DNA of 64,000 nt, from positions 372,001-436,000 of the forward strand of contig NZ_CP027665.1 of assembly GCF_003008555.2 (NCBI RefSeq), given 5' to 3'. Position 1 is the first letter of the stretch; each line of letters starts with the position of its first letter. The position numbers and the translations under genes were made by a program. A model generated the notes under the pieces. That model had not been told where the DNA came from, searched no databases, and worked only from the letters and a program-made list of their open reading frames with translations. This document shows, one piece after another, positions 35,132 to 43,508 of this stretch. This stretch comes from Pukyongiella litopenaei. Lineage in GTDB: Bacteria; Pseudomonadota; Alphaproteobacteria; Rhodobacterales; Rhodobacteraceae.

Positions 35132-35703
35132 GCCAGCGTGACCCTATGTGCCGCGATCAGGCTGGCACATGACATTGGGACGCTCTCCATGGACGCCTCG
35201 GTGACCGCGGAACGTGTCCCGTACCAATGCGCGGCAAGTTGCATGATGGCCAGCTTCAAGGCCTGCGGCACCGCCGCTGCGGCGCCATAGCCGCAGGTCG
35301 CAACCACGCTGACGGGCAATGCTGTGTCATCGGCCAGCGCCGGGGCTGAGAACGCCGCCTTCCATAGAACCATGGCACCGCCATATCCGGGAACGAGCTC
35401 GTATTCATTGCCCGGCAGAACCTGCGTGTCTCCGCTCTCATCGACATAGCTGATCTCAACGGCGGTCGCATCGTGAAACGGGACCACCAACCCACGATCC
35501 CAAGCGGGAAAGTCCACGCGCCAGTCCTGAGAAACCAAGCACCGGCCCAGGATGCCCGTGTATCCATCCAGATACCCTGTCGCGGCCTCGATATAGGTCA
35601 TGACCAGAAAGTCGTCATCCGAGAAGTCGAGCACACCTTGTGCCTTGCAGTCGCCAATCGAAACCGGGCTCTCCGCCGGCGGCGACACTCGTACGGCGCG
35701 CAT
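35128..35703 (-). CDS. Head-tail connector (gp6-like)
   Basis: A 191-residue protein. DDDFLVMTYIEAATGYLDGYTG is the conserved N-terminal helix of the gp6-type connector, and LKLAIMQLAAHWYGTRSAV the C-terminal helix that packs against the portal. It follows the capsid gene region, as in HK97-like modules. Confidence 0.87.
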   Translation of the reverse strand: MRAVRVSPPAESPVSIGDCKAQGVLDFSDDDFLVMTYIEAATGYLDGYTGILGRCLVSQDWRVDFPAWDRGLVVPFHDATAVEISYVDESGDTQVLPGNEYELVPGYGGAMVLWKAAFSAPALADDTALPVSVVATCGYGAAAAVPQALKLAIMQLAAHWYGTRSAVTEASMESVPMSCASLIAAHRVTLA

Positions 35704-35707
35704 TCCC

Positions 35708-35890
35708 TCAACCCGCCCTCTTGTTGCGGGGTGCTGCCCTGACCGCCTTGTTCTTCGGCTTCGGCTCCATCTTCATCAGCACGCCCCGTTCGACCAGGTG
35801 CCGGACCTCGGTCTCCGACGCGACGCGTTCGTCACCCTCGTCATACATCCGGTCACCGATATGACGGCGCATCACCTTGAACCTGATCAT
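35708..35890 (-). CDS. Small basic protein after the capsid gene
   Basis: A 60-residue protein from the second of two adjacent ATGs (35890), which is 6 bases from GGAG. It is rich in Arg/Lys at the C-terminus (KNKAVRAAPRNKRAG). Often a short gene with this make-up is found between capsid and connector genes of Rhodobacterales phages; its function is unknown to me. Confidence 0.55.
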   Translation of the reverse strand: MIRFKVMRRHIGDRMYDEGDERVASETEVRHLVERGVLMKMEPKPKNKAVRAAPRNKRAG

Positions 35891-35949
35891 CATGATCTCC
35901 ATTCGCACCGAGAGGGCGAACACTCGCCCTCTCGATTTTCTGCTCTCGA

Positions 35950-37149
35950 TCAGACGACGAAGCCGAGATCGCCGTAGATGAACGCCTCGGGCCGATAGAC
36001 CGCCAGCGCCAGCCGTTCTTCAGCCAGGATCGTCACGAGGTTCTTGGTGAAGTCGTCATTCTCATAACCGACCTCGACCCGCGACTGCCACCGGTCAAAG
36101 ACCTGCGCACCCAGCTTGAACGCCCCGGTCAGGAACTTGTCCTGGGCAATCGCCTGGGTTTCCACCACCGGCAGCCCCCACAGCGTCGGTGACGCCATAC
36201 CCTGCGGTTGCCCGATCAGGTAACGGGTGTCGCCGTCCTTGGTCAGTTCGACCCGCGCCCAGTCGATCGGGTTCATGACATGGCCGGTGGCCGGATACTC
36301 CGCCAGCGTTGCCTGCAGCATCGCCAGGCGCATCGTGTCGATCGCCGTCCCCGAAGTCGGGGTGAACGCCTCCGAATATGCCGTGGCGTTGGTGATCAGA
36401 CCCGACAGGTTCTGTCCGGTGCCGTCACCATTCAGCAACTGCTGTTCCTCGGCATAGGCCAGCCCGTAGATCAGACGCTGATCGATCATGCTGCGCAGCT
36501 GCGAAACGTCATCGAGCGCCTGCCGCGACACCTTGGTCCAGTGTGCGATGACCTTCGCGGTAGTGGTCACCAGGTCCAGCTTGATGTCGGTTTCCGGTTT
36601 CTTGGCACCCTCGGCCACCGGTGCCGCGTTGTTGTTGAACCCGGTTTCCTTGACATACTCGAGCGTATTGCCGTCCATCCGGCCCTGCGTCAGCAGATCG
36701 CGCACCGTCATGCGGCGCTGTGGCATCGACTGAATGCCCGGCAGCCGCGTCGGAGCGACACCATCGCCCACCGCCCCGTCGGTGTCGGTCGTCACCGTGG
36801 TCAACGTCGCCTTGACCTGCATGTCCACCTTGCCCTTGGTGGGTTGCTCACCCAGCCAGGCCTTGACACTCTCGCTCTCGGTGAACTGCTCGCCCAGCGA
36901 CTTCGCACCGCCGTCACCCGCACCGGGTTCACGCGACAGCCGCTGCTCGATGTTGGCCACCTGTTCGGTGAGCTCGTTCATCTTGATCAGCGCCTCGTCG
37001 GCCTTGCCCTTGAGATCGGCGGAAAGGGTCTCGTTCGAAGACGCCTTTCCCAGCGCCTCCTCGGCGATCTCTTTCACCTTGTCGATCGTTTCCTTGTGCG
37101 CAGCCTTGATTTCCTCGGCCAGCTGCTCGGCCGTTTTCGTCTCCGACAT
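35950..37149 (-). CDS. Major capsid protein, HK97 fold
   Basis: A 399-residue capsid protein. Residues ~1-75 are a charged coiled coil (scaffolding delta domain), followed by a linker where the prohead protease would cut. The HK97-fold signatures TVRDLLTQGRMDGNTLEYV, the E-loop-like EGAKKPETDIKLDLVTTTAKVIAHW and C-terminal FDRWQSRVEVGYENDDFTKN are clear. Gene order portal-protease-capsid is canonical. Confidence 0.95.
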   Translation of the reverse strand: MSETKTAEQLAEEIKAAHKETIDKVKEIAEEALGKASSNETLSADLKGKADEALIKMNELTEQVANIEQRLSREPGAGDGGAKSLGEQFTESESVKAWLGEQPTKGKVDMQVKATLTTVTTDTDGAVGDGVAPTRLPGIQSMPQRRMTVRDLLTQGRMDGNTLEYVKETGFNNNAAPVAEGAKKPETDIKLDLVTTTAKVIAHWTKVSRQALDDVSQLRSMIDQRLIYGLAYAEEQQLLNGDGTGQNLSGLITNATAYSEAFTPTSGTAIDTMRLAMLQATLAEYPATGHVMNPIDWARVELTKDGDTRYLIGQPQGMASPTLWGLPVVETQAIAQDKFLTGAFKLGAQVFDRWQSRVEVGYENDDFTKNLVTILAEERLALAVYRPEAFIYGDLGFVV

Positions 37150-37182
37150 CGGAGCCTCCTGCGTTGATGATTGGTCCGGCCG

Positions 37183-37857
37183 TCAGGCCATCAGCGCCCG
37201 CATGAGTGCGTCACGCTTGTCCGCATCAGCAGGATCCCCCTGCCCTTTCAGGTGGAGACGCGCGGCACGCTCCGCCTGTGCATTCGAGAAGCCCAATCCC
37301 TTGAGCCAGGTCTCGAATTGCCGCTCTGTCAGCCGGTCCCCGGCCATGAGCATTTCCGAAAGTTCATGATGCGCGCGCGCCGCCTTGACGCTCGCGACCG
37401 TGGCATTCTGGTTGGCGCCGATCGACACGACAGAAACCTCGATCAGGTCCAGCTTCTCCAGCGTCCAGATCTCGTCTTCCGTGTCGACCGAATATTCCTT
37501 GATCCGGTAACCGATCGACAGCCCGTCAATGTCGCCCTCTTTCAGGAGCGCATAAGCCTCCTTGCCCCGCTGCACACCCATGTTCAGGCGCCCCCGCATC
37601 AGCAATCCGGTTTCATCCTCGACCGCCTCCAGCCACCGGCCGATCGGCTTGTCGCTGTCATGCTGCCAGAACATTTTTGGCATCGAGCCCCGCGCTTTGT
37701 GCGCCGCCAGGCTTTCGGTGAATGCCCCGGCCGCGATCACGTCGCCGTAGCTGTCCGGCTCCCCCCCGAATGTCGATCCATAGCCCTCGAAATCGCCTGT
37801 TTCCTCAAGCGCCTTGATCTTCAGAACCGGAGCGGCCCTCTTAACTTGCATTGTCAT
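37183..37857 (-). CDS. HK97-family prohead protease
   Basis: A 224-residue serine protease that matures the capsid. Catalytic H66 lies in MFWQHDSDKPIGRW, S114 in DGLSIGYRIK, and LDLIEVSVVSIGAN supplies the conserved glutamate. Start is the ATG at 37857, 6 bases after GGAGG; it overlaps the portal stop by 17 bp. Confidence 0.93.
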   Translation of the reverse strand: MTMQVKRAAPVLKIKALEETGDFEGYGSTFGGEPDSYGDVIAAGAFTESLAAHKARGSMPKMFWQHDSDKPIGRWLEAVEDETGLLMRGRLNMGVQRGKEAYALLKEGDIDGLSIGYRIKEYSVDTEDEIWTLEKLDLIEVSVVSIGANQNATVASVKAARAHHELSEMLMAGDRLTERQFETWLKGLGFSNAQAERAARLHLKGQGDPADADKRDALMRALMA

Positions 37858-39052
37858 TGCCTGCCTCCGTGATTGGCTGGTTCTGCATCTGGATCCGTGG
37901 CACGTCGCCGCCAGCGACCGGCGGCAGGTTTTCACGCGCCCGCCCCTCGTTGATCGTCATCAAGCCCAGGCTGACCATCGTCTGGTAAAATGCCGCCCGA
38001 CCGGCGCTGTCTCCGCGCAACAGCCCCTCGACATTGAACGAGATCGAAACACCCGCAGCCCGATCGGCCGGCTCCAGCAACTGTTGCTCCAGTGCCTGTT
38101 CGATCCGCCGTAGCCGGCGGCGCAGCGTGAACTTCTGGAACCCCAGTGTCTGCTGTTCCAGCCCGGTCCCCCAGCTGGTGCTGTTTTCGGTATGCCCCAC
38201 CATGTGCGGCGGAACTCCGAACATCCGGCATATTTCCTCGACCGTGAACCGGCGGCTCTCCAGCATCTGCGCATCTTCCGGGTTCAGCGCGAACTGCTGC
38301 CACTTCGTGCCGCCCTCCAGGACCATCGGTCGCCCCGAGTTCATCGCCCCCGCGTATTTTTCGACCAATCGGGTCTCCGCGATCTCGCGCTGTTCCGGAG
38401 TCAGGTACGATTCGAAGATCATCGCGCCAGCCGGGCGCATGCCATTCCGGAACATCGATGCCGCGGCCCTGTCGACCGCCTGGGCCGATCCGAACACGTT
38501 GCGTCCGACCTGCAACGTCGACAAGCCGCCGAGTGGACACCCTCCGAACCCACGCACATGCAGGATCTCACGGTCCCGCTTCACCTTCTGTCGCCCGTTG
38601 TACGTCCAGCGATACTCGATTTCCCCCGTATCGAGACGCCGGGTCACCATCTGTTCGGGGCGAACGGGTGTCAGCGCCGAAACGCGGCCGGCCGATCCTC
38701 GATCGATCTCGGCGTAGAAGTTCCCCCAGAGCTCGACCGATGCCGCCATGAACTCCAGGAAATCGACCGCCGTCTGATCATAGTTCGGGCGATCATGCAG
38801 GACGCGGAACAACGGGTGTTCGCGATCTTCGTACCGGGCTCCATTCTTCTCGCGATAGACGGACAGCGGCAGTGACCCGATTGTGCCGGCCAGCAGGTTG
38901 GTGCAGCCCCAGACCGCCGACAGCGCCAGGGCCGAACTTTCGCTGACCATCTCGCCACTGTCCGTCGGGCCGCCCTGTTGCGCCCACCCCGTGGGTGCAA
39001 CCAACGACAGCGGACGCAGGAGCGCCGATTTGATCCGTTGCAGGATTTTCAC
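37841..39052 (-). CDS. Portal protein, HK97 family
   Basis: A 403-residue portal. Family blocks: SALALSAVWGCTNLLAGTIGSLPL near the N-terminus, VDFLEFMAASVELWGNFYAEI, and FTVEEICRMFGVPPHMVGH. It forms the dodecamer through which DNA is packaged. Stop/start overlaps with terminase (ATGA) and protease. Confidence 0.95.
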   Translation of the reverse strand: MKILQRIKSALLRPLSLVAPTGWAQQGGPTDSGEMVSESSALALSAVWGCTNLLAGTIGSLPLSVYREKNGARYEDREHPLFRVLHDRPNYDQTAVDFLEFMAASVELWGNFYAEIDRGSAGRVSALTPVRPEQMVTRRLDTGEIEYRWTYNGRQKVKRDREILHVRGFGGCPLGGLSTLQVGRNVFGSAQAVDRAAASMFRNGMRPAGAMIFESYLTPEQREIAETRLVEKYAGAMNSGRPMVLEGGTKWQQFALNPEDAQMLESRRFTVEEICRMFGVPPHMVGHTENSTSWGTGLEQQTLGFQKFTLRRRLRRIEQALEQQLLEPADRAAGVSISFNVEGLLRGDSAGRAAFYQTMVSLGLMTINEGRARENLPPVAGGDVPRIQMQNQPITEAGNDNAS

Positions 39053-40764
39053 GCCATCGCCTCAAGGTGCTCGAAATAAGATGCGATCCCCCCACCCGGC
39101 GGCTCCGGGTTCATGTCCATCAGGATCGTCGCATTGAACAGCGCGATCAGCGGATCGATCTTCGAAACCCCTGCCCGCGCCTTGGTGATCAGCACGTTGT
39201 TGCCGCGCGCCTCGGCCTTCGCATTGCCCACGCACCACGTCATGATCGGCTGACCGCCATGACGCTGGGTGCCATCCATAAGACGCCGCTCGAGACCTTT
39301 GATTGCCCCGTTCAGCTTGTAGCCCTGCCCGACGCCGTAGATCTGCGTCAGGTCAAACCCCCGTGCCTGTAACTCATCGAGCAGCGCAGCCACGCCCCAG
39401 GGGTCCAGCCCGATCCCCTCAGTCTCCGGGAACAGGCCACAATCCCGGACCCGTTCGCAGATATCCGCCATGTCCCGAACATGCTGAACCGGATCGTCAT
39501 CTATCACCAGATCGCCTGCGTTCTCGAGATCGAGCAGTTTCGGAGCGATTTCCTTGTGCCGCTCCAGAACACCCCGGGCACACCATGCGCGCACCCATGC
39601 AAGACGATGCTTGGTCTCCCTGCACCTGCCGAGGACAGCAAGGGATGCAAGGTCGTCGGCCCCCCCCATATCACCCCCCACAACGGCAACGTCGCACCTG
39701 TCCAGCAGTTCGTCGAGCTCAAGCGTCGGGTCGGCGCAGGATGGCCAGTAATCGGCCCCGATCCAGCGCGCAGAATGCAAGCCGATGCCGATTTCGACAT
39801 TCAGGTGTTGTGACGCAAAGAGCGCCAGAGCCTCCTGGCCGTCTTGTTCGGCCGTCAGCATCTCGTCTCGCAGATAGTCGAGGCTGACCGAGACCTCGAG
39901 GTTCGGATTGACCAGCCCCCATGTGGCCTCGTCCCGCCACCGCTCCGAGGTCGCGATTTCTCGCGGGAACTCATAGAGGATCGGCAATACCGGCAACCGT
40001 ATCGCACCGTCACGCACCTGCCGGGCCTTCATCAGCTCTTTCTTGAACTGGCCGACGGGTTCGACCTTCGACTGCGTCGTGATCTGCAGCAGAAAACCCT
40101 CCGGCCGAGATGCCAGCCCACCACGCAACTCAAGGAATATCTCCGGCGCCTTGGCCTTGGAGGCCAGCACATGCGTCTCGTCGATCAGGATGAACGTCGC
40201 TTTCGAACCGGTAACCACATCCCCGTCCGCCGACAGGATCATGATCGAGGCGCCCGTCACCCGATGCGTAATCTGCTTCATGTGCCCCTGGACGTGGAAC
40301 AGATCCGACAGGGTCGGATCGTTGGCAATGATCCCGCGCGCCTGGTTGAACGCGATACCCGAAATCTTCTGCGTCGGTGCGATCAGGACCAGCTCGGCCA
40401 TGGGGCGCTCGTTCAGGATCGCGGCAGTTACGATGATCCCGGCGGCGATTGCCGACTTTCCGTTCTTCTTCGGAACCAGCAAGAAGAACTCCCGGATCAT
40501 CCGGCGCCGCGTGTCCGGATCGTAGCTGCCAAAGATCACGCGGACCAGGTCAATCACCCATGGTTCGCAGACCTCGCCATATGTCGGTGTTCCGATCAGG
40601 TCCGGCACCCGGAGACGCTTGAAGATGCTCACCGCCCGGTCTGCCGACTTGGCGATCAGCGGCAATTCCGGAATCAGTGATCGCCCGCTGGTAATACGAT
40701 CCGCCCAATCCGGCACCGCGGTGTTCCAGGCATCATCGAGATGCCCGGCGGCTCCGTCAGGCAT
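39049..40764 (-). CDS. Terminase large subunit
   Basis: A 571-residue packaging motor. ATPase Walker A is VPKKNGKS (residues 97-104), Walker B is in ATFILIDETHVL, and the nuclease domain starts near VVGGDMGGADDLASLA with the metal-binding aspartates. It belongs to the HK97-type TerL group. Start is the ATG at 40764, overlapping the small-subunit stop by 8 bp; longer ORF starts would cut far into that gene. Confidence 0.94.
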   Translation of the reverse strand: MPDGAAGHLDDAWNTAVPDWADRITSGRSLIPELPLIAKSADRAVSIFKRLRVPDLIGTPTYGEVCEPWVIDLVRVIFGSYDPDTRRRMIREFFLLVPKKNGKSAIAAGIIVTAAILNERPMAELVLIAPTQKISGIAFNQARGIIANDPTLSDLFHVQGHMKQITHRVTGASIMILSADGDVVTGSKATFILIDETHVLASKAKAPEIFLELRGGLASRPEGFLLQITTQSKVEPVGQFKKELMKARQVRDGAIRLPVLPILYEFPREIATSERWRDEATWGLVNPNLEVSVSLDYLRDEMLTAEQDGQEALALFASQHLNVEIGIGLHSARWIGADYWPSCADPTLELDELLDRCDVAVVGGDMGGADDLASLAVLGRCRETKHRLAWVRAWCARGVLERHKEIAPKLLDLENAGDLVIDDDPVQHVRDMADICERVRDCGLFPETEGIGLDPWGVAALLDELQARGFDLTQIYGVGQGYKLNGAIKGLERRLMDGTQRHGGQPIMTWCVGNAKAEARGNNVLITKARAGVSKIDPLIALFNATILMDMNPEPPGGGIASYFEHLEAMA

Positions 40765-41320
40765 CGTAACCACCCGACAACAAAGAACCCCACTCGCCGT
40801 GTTCCGTTGCTTCCATGGCGGCCCGGCGCGCCTGCTCCTTCTTGCCCAGCTTCTCTGGCTGCGGCGCATCGGCCTCATCTCGCAGACTGGCCGACGCGGC
40901 CATCCGGTCGTTCCGCTCGATCATCTGCTGCAATTCCTTCAGGGCTGATACATTCCCGGCAGCCGCCAGTTCCATCAGCCTTTCGAACTGCCAGGCCACG
41001 AGCCTGTCCCGCTGGATTGCCCGGGTCTTCAGTACCGAAAAATAATACTTCTTCAGGGTCGGCACGCTGATGTGGCACCCGGCGGCAACCCGCTCAACCG
41101 ACCACCCAAGAGCAAGCAACATCATGATTTTGTTTGCGTTTTTCTGGCTATACCGATGTGCAGGACGACCACGTCGCCCAGACGGCAACCGCACAGGGTC
41201 GCCAAACAGGTCCAGATCGTCTGAATTTTCGTCAGCCAAGAATAAAATCTCCGAATGATTGGGGGCGCCGGTCTCCAGCCGGGAGGGCCTGAAGTTTCGA
41301 CCACCCCCCCTCGCGCTCAT
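40757..41320 (-). CDS. Terminase small subunit-like DNA-binding protein
   Basis: A 187-residue protein. A central helix-turn-helix (LLALGWSVERVAAGCHISVPTLKKYYFSVL) is followed by a long charged helix (LKELQQMIERNDRM) and a Lys/Arg-rich tail. Position before TerL and this architecture indicate the small terminase, which recognises the packaging site. The ATG at 41320 overlaps the HNH gene stop (ATGA), favouring it over earlier starts. Confidence 0.82.
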   Translation of the reverse strand: MSARGGGRNFRPSRLETGAPNHSEILFLADENSDDLDLFGDPVRLPSGRRGRPAHRYSQKNANKIMMLLALGWSVERVAAGCHISVPTLKKYYFSVLKTRAIQRDRLVAWQFERLMELAAAGNVSALKELQQMIERNDRMAASASLRDEADAPQPEKLGKKEQARRAAMEATEHGEWGSLLSGGYDA

Positions 41321-42162
41321 GTTTTCAGGGTCGTTTCGCCCGGTCGCGGCGTGTATCGCCGCCACCAGTCCGCTATGGCCTGCGACGTTACCGCCTGATC
41401 CCGATCCCCGTCGATCTTCGCGCGCCGTCGGCATTCCTCAGACGCCACCGCCAGCACCAGCATCTCGACCGGCTCCAGCTTCGCTTGCCACCAGTCCCGC
41501 TTGATCGAGCTCGGCTCCGATACGATCAGCCACGCAGCTGGCCAGCCTGGATCCCGCGACAACTGCCCGAGCAGATTGTTGCGGACACGCAGCGCCGGTC
41601 CTAACCACTTGTCCCGCGACCAACGCCGCAAGCCCTGCGCCGACAGACGCGCCGCTATCTCGTCTAGGTCGATGACCAGTTCACCCACACCGGCCCGCGC
41701 CCGCACCAACCCGGACTTGCCCGAGGCGGGTGGCCCGCACACGATCGTCAAGGGCACCAGCGACGGCCGCAACCACTCGGGATGTGTCGATGCCACCTTG
41801 CGGCCCGACTTCTCTTCCGCCTGCTTGATGCTGTCATGCCAGACCTTGCTGACCGCCTGCAGGTTCGCCCTGTCCCAGAACAGTTCCGGATTGCCCCGGT
41901 GAGGCAGGATGTGATCGACCACCGGGCTGTTCGGCGCCGGGTGTTTCCCTGACAGCATCACCCGCGTCTGCTGGCAGGTCCACAGATCGCGATCGAGGAT
42001 CTCGCGACGCAAGGCCTTCCATTGCTTCGTGCGATACCATGCGCGCCAGGGGTTTGCCCTCTCACGCTGTCGGTCATAGACCCGGCGTCCCTCGGCACCA
42101 CCCATGTTCCCTCTCGCCCGACCCGGCGCAAGGCGCGGGCGGGCGATCTTCAGCCGCGCCAT
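41317..42162 (-). CDS. HNH endonuclease fused to a P-loop kinase-like domain
   Basis: A 281-residue fusion. Residues ~30-115 form an HNH nuclease: VVDHILPHRG (83-85 the DHI), N100 and H109, though only one cysteine (C63) of the usual zinc set is visible. From ~138 a P-loop domain starts: Walker A GPPASGKS (143-150), then VIDLDEIAARL, similar to small AAA_33/polynucleotide-kinase-like enzymes. HNH proteins beside terminase assist cos cleavage; a kinase part could act on the DNA ends. First gene of the leftward morphogenesis operon. Confidence 0.82.
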   Translation of the reverse strand: MARLKIARPRLAPGRARGNMGGAEGRRVYDRQRERANPWRAWYRTKQWKALRREILDRDLWTCQQTRVMLSGKHPAPNSPVVDHILPHRGNPELFWDRANLQAVSKVWHDSIKQAEEKSGRKVASTHPEWLRPSLVPLTIVCGPPASGKSGLVRARAGVGELVIDLDEIAARLSAQGLRRWSRDKWLGPALRVRNNLLGQLSRDPGWPAAWLIVSEPSSIKRDWWQAKLEPVEMLVLAVASEECRRRAKIDGDRDQAVTSQAIADWWRRYTPRPGETTLKT

Positions 42163-42203
42163 TCATTCTCCGGATGTCTGGTTGACCATGCGAAAACGTA
42201 AAA

Positions 42204-42231
42204 CGCCCACCCGGGTTTTCCCCGGCGGGCG
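42204..42231 (-). terminator. Rho-independent terminator between early and late leftward operons
   Basis: An imperfect GC-rich hairpin (CGCCC..GGGCG outer stem, inner GGG/CCC, loop of four) that on the minus strand is followed by TTTTACGTTTTC. It lies 46 bp after the stop of the 267-residue gene and 42 bp before the HNH start, so early leftward RNA ends here unless antiterminated, and late genes need readthrough or their own promoter. Confidence 0.75.
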
Positions 42232-42277
42232 CATTTCTCGATGATGTCATATTCCTACGATCCGGCGGACCTAGCTG

Positions 42278-43081
42278 TCAACCCACATCTTGCGGGCGCG
42301 CCAGATCATACCCCTGCATCCTGTCCAGCGCCGCGCAGAGAGCCGCCCTCAGACCGTCCCGCGCCGCCCCCTTGTCGGCCCAGCCATGCTCGCGCAGAAC
42401 GGCACCCAGCGGCATGTCCGCGACACAGACCAGGTCAACCAATCGACGGGCGTAGATCGCGCGCCGGGGCTGGCCACCCGGGCGAATCCGCCGAACCTCC
42501 TTGACCAGCCCGTCGCCTATCCGCCGCTGCAACACCCGCAGGCGGGCGAAATCCGCGAATATCGCCGCCTCGCGATCACCGCCGACCGCCGCGGCCCGCC
42601 GCAGGGTTTCCAATGAACTGCACCCGACACCGGCCGCCGCGCAGCGTTCGAACAATGCCGCGTATCCGCGACCCGCCTGGACCTGACCGAACGTGAATGG
42701 CGGCTCGAACGAACCACCCTTCTGCGCCCGGCGGGCTTGCAGGGTCATCACGTCGAACACATCTGCGCAACGCGCACCATCCCGGCCACGATAGCCCATG
42801 TGCTCCGATCGATGTCCACCCTCGCCATCCGGCACCATTTCACGGGGAACGAACCGGCGCATCGGCCCCCGAGCAGGCGCCGCCGGTATCGCGTCACCAC
42901 ATTCGCCCGGAACCGCCGACCGATCCCGGATCGCACCCAATGCAAACCCGACACGCTGTGCCTCGGTCATCGAAACCGACTTCCGGCTGATCGGATCAAC
43001 CAGATCGCCGTTTCGACCCCGACCGGCGATCGCCGCCCGGATCGCGACCTTCAAATCGCGGCCTTTGAATTCACTGCCCAT
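42278..43081 (-). CDS. Hypothetical phage protein with C-terminal helical domain (possible late regulator)
   Basis: A 267-residue basic protein. The C-terminal ~110 residues are helical with a helix-turn-helix-like end (RLVDLVCVADMPLGAVLREHGW). The N-terminus is Arg-rich with PISRKSVSMTEAQRVGFALG. Being the last gene before the terminator that guards the late operon, a role as antiterminator or late activator is attractive but unproven. Confidence 0.55.
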   Translation of the reverse strand: MGSEFKGRDLKVAIRAAIAGRGRNGDLVDPISRKSVSMTEAQRVGFALGAIRDRSAVPGECGDAIPAAPARGPMRRFVPREMVPDGEGGHRSEHMGYRGRDGARCADVFDVMTLQARRAQKGGSFEPPFTFGQVQAGRGYAALFERCAAAGVGCSSLETLRRAAAVGGDREAAIFADFARLRVLQRRIGDGLVKEVRRIRPGGQPRRAIYARRLVDLVCVADMPLGAVLREHGWADKGAARDGLRAALCAALDRMQGYDLARPQDVG

Positions 43082-43170
43082 TTCTGCCCCCTGTGATCGG
43101 TCATCGCCCGATACCTGCCATCAATATTTTGCGGTGCTTTGGCGCAGCGCTCTAGATGTTGATTCCCTTT

Positions 43171-43501
43171 GGGAAGGTAGGGAGGGTAGCGGTTTTCAAA
43201 TTCGCTACCTTCCCAAACTCGAACACTTCGCAACACCCTGTATTCATTTCGGTTTCTTTGCCTTGTGGGAAGGTAGGGAAGGTAGGGAGGGTGATTTCGG
43301 TATCTTTTGAGAAATCGTTGAGGTGCCGTAACGGCGACAGCCACAACTCGCGCGCGCGCATACGCGTAGGTCCGATTTACCCTCCCTACCTTCCCTACCT
43401 TCCCACGAACCCGCATAACCATCTGAAACCCCGTCATTTTCACCCCCGAACCCCCGAGCCGCTACCCTCCCACGATCACCGCCCACCTTCCCTACCTTCC
43501 C
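43171..43501. repeat. Array of G-rich repeats in both orientations, candidate replication origin
   Basis: Copies of GGGAAGGTAGGG or its complement lie at 43171-43190, 43205-43214, 43265-43292, 43379-43406, 43463-43472 and 43483-43501. The gap 43082-43508 has no convincing gene. The array directly follows the primase/helicase gene, where many phages keep their origin. Between the arms is an alternating CGCGCGCGCG stretch. Several G-runs could form quadruplexes. Confidence 0.65.
43265..43406. repeat. Perfect 28-bp inverted repeat
   Basis: 43265-43292 and 43379-43406 are exact reverse complements, separated by 86 bp. The plus-strand left arm contains GGG-AAGGTA-GGG-AAGGTA-GGG-A-GGG, which meets the four-run rule for a G-quadruplex; the right arm carries the same on the minus strand. 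Confidence 0.93.
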
Positions 43502-43508
43502 GCAAAAT

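Noticed and set aside
43051-43443. Minus-strand frame across the repeat array
   Set aside because: Its sequence is just translation of the G-rich repeats (LPTFPTFP, GKVGKVGR) and overlaps the next gene start.
43171-43501. CRISPR array
   Set aside because: Repeats are inverted, of unequal length and spacing, without uniform spacers, and no cas gene is present.
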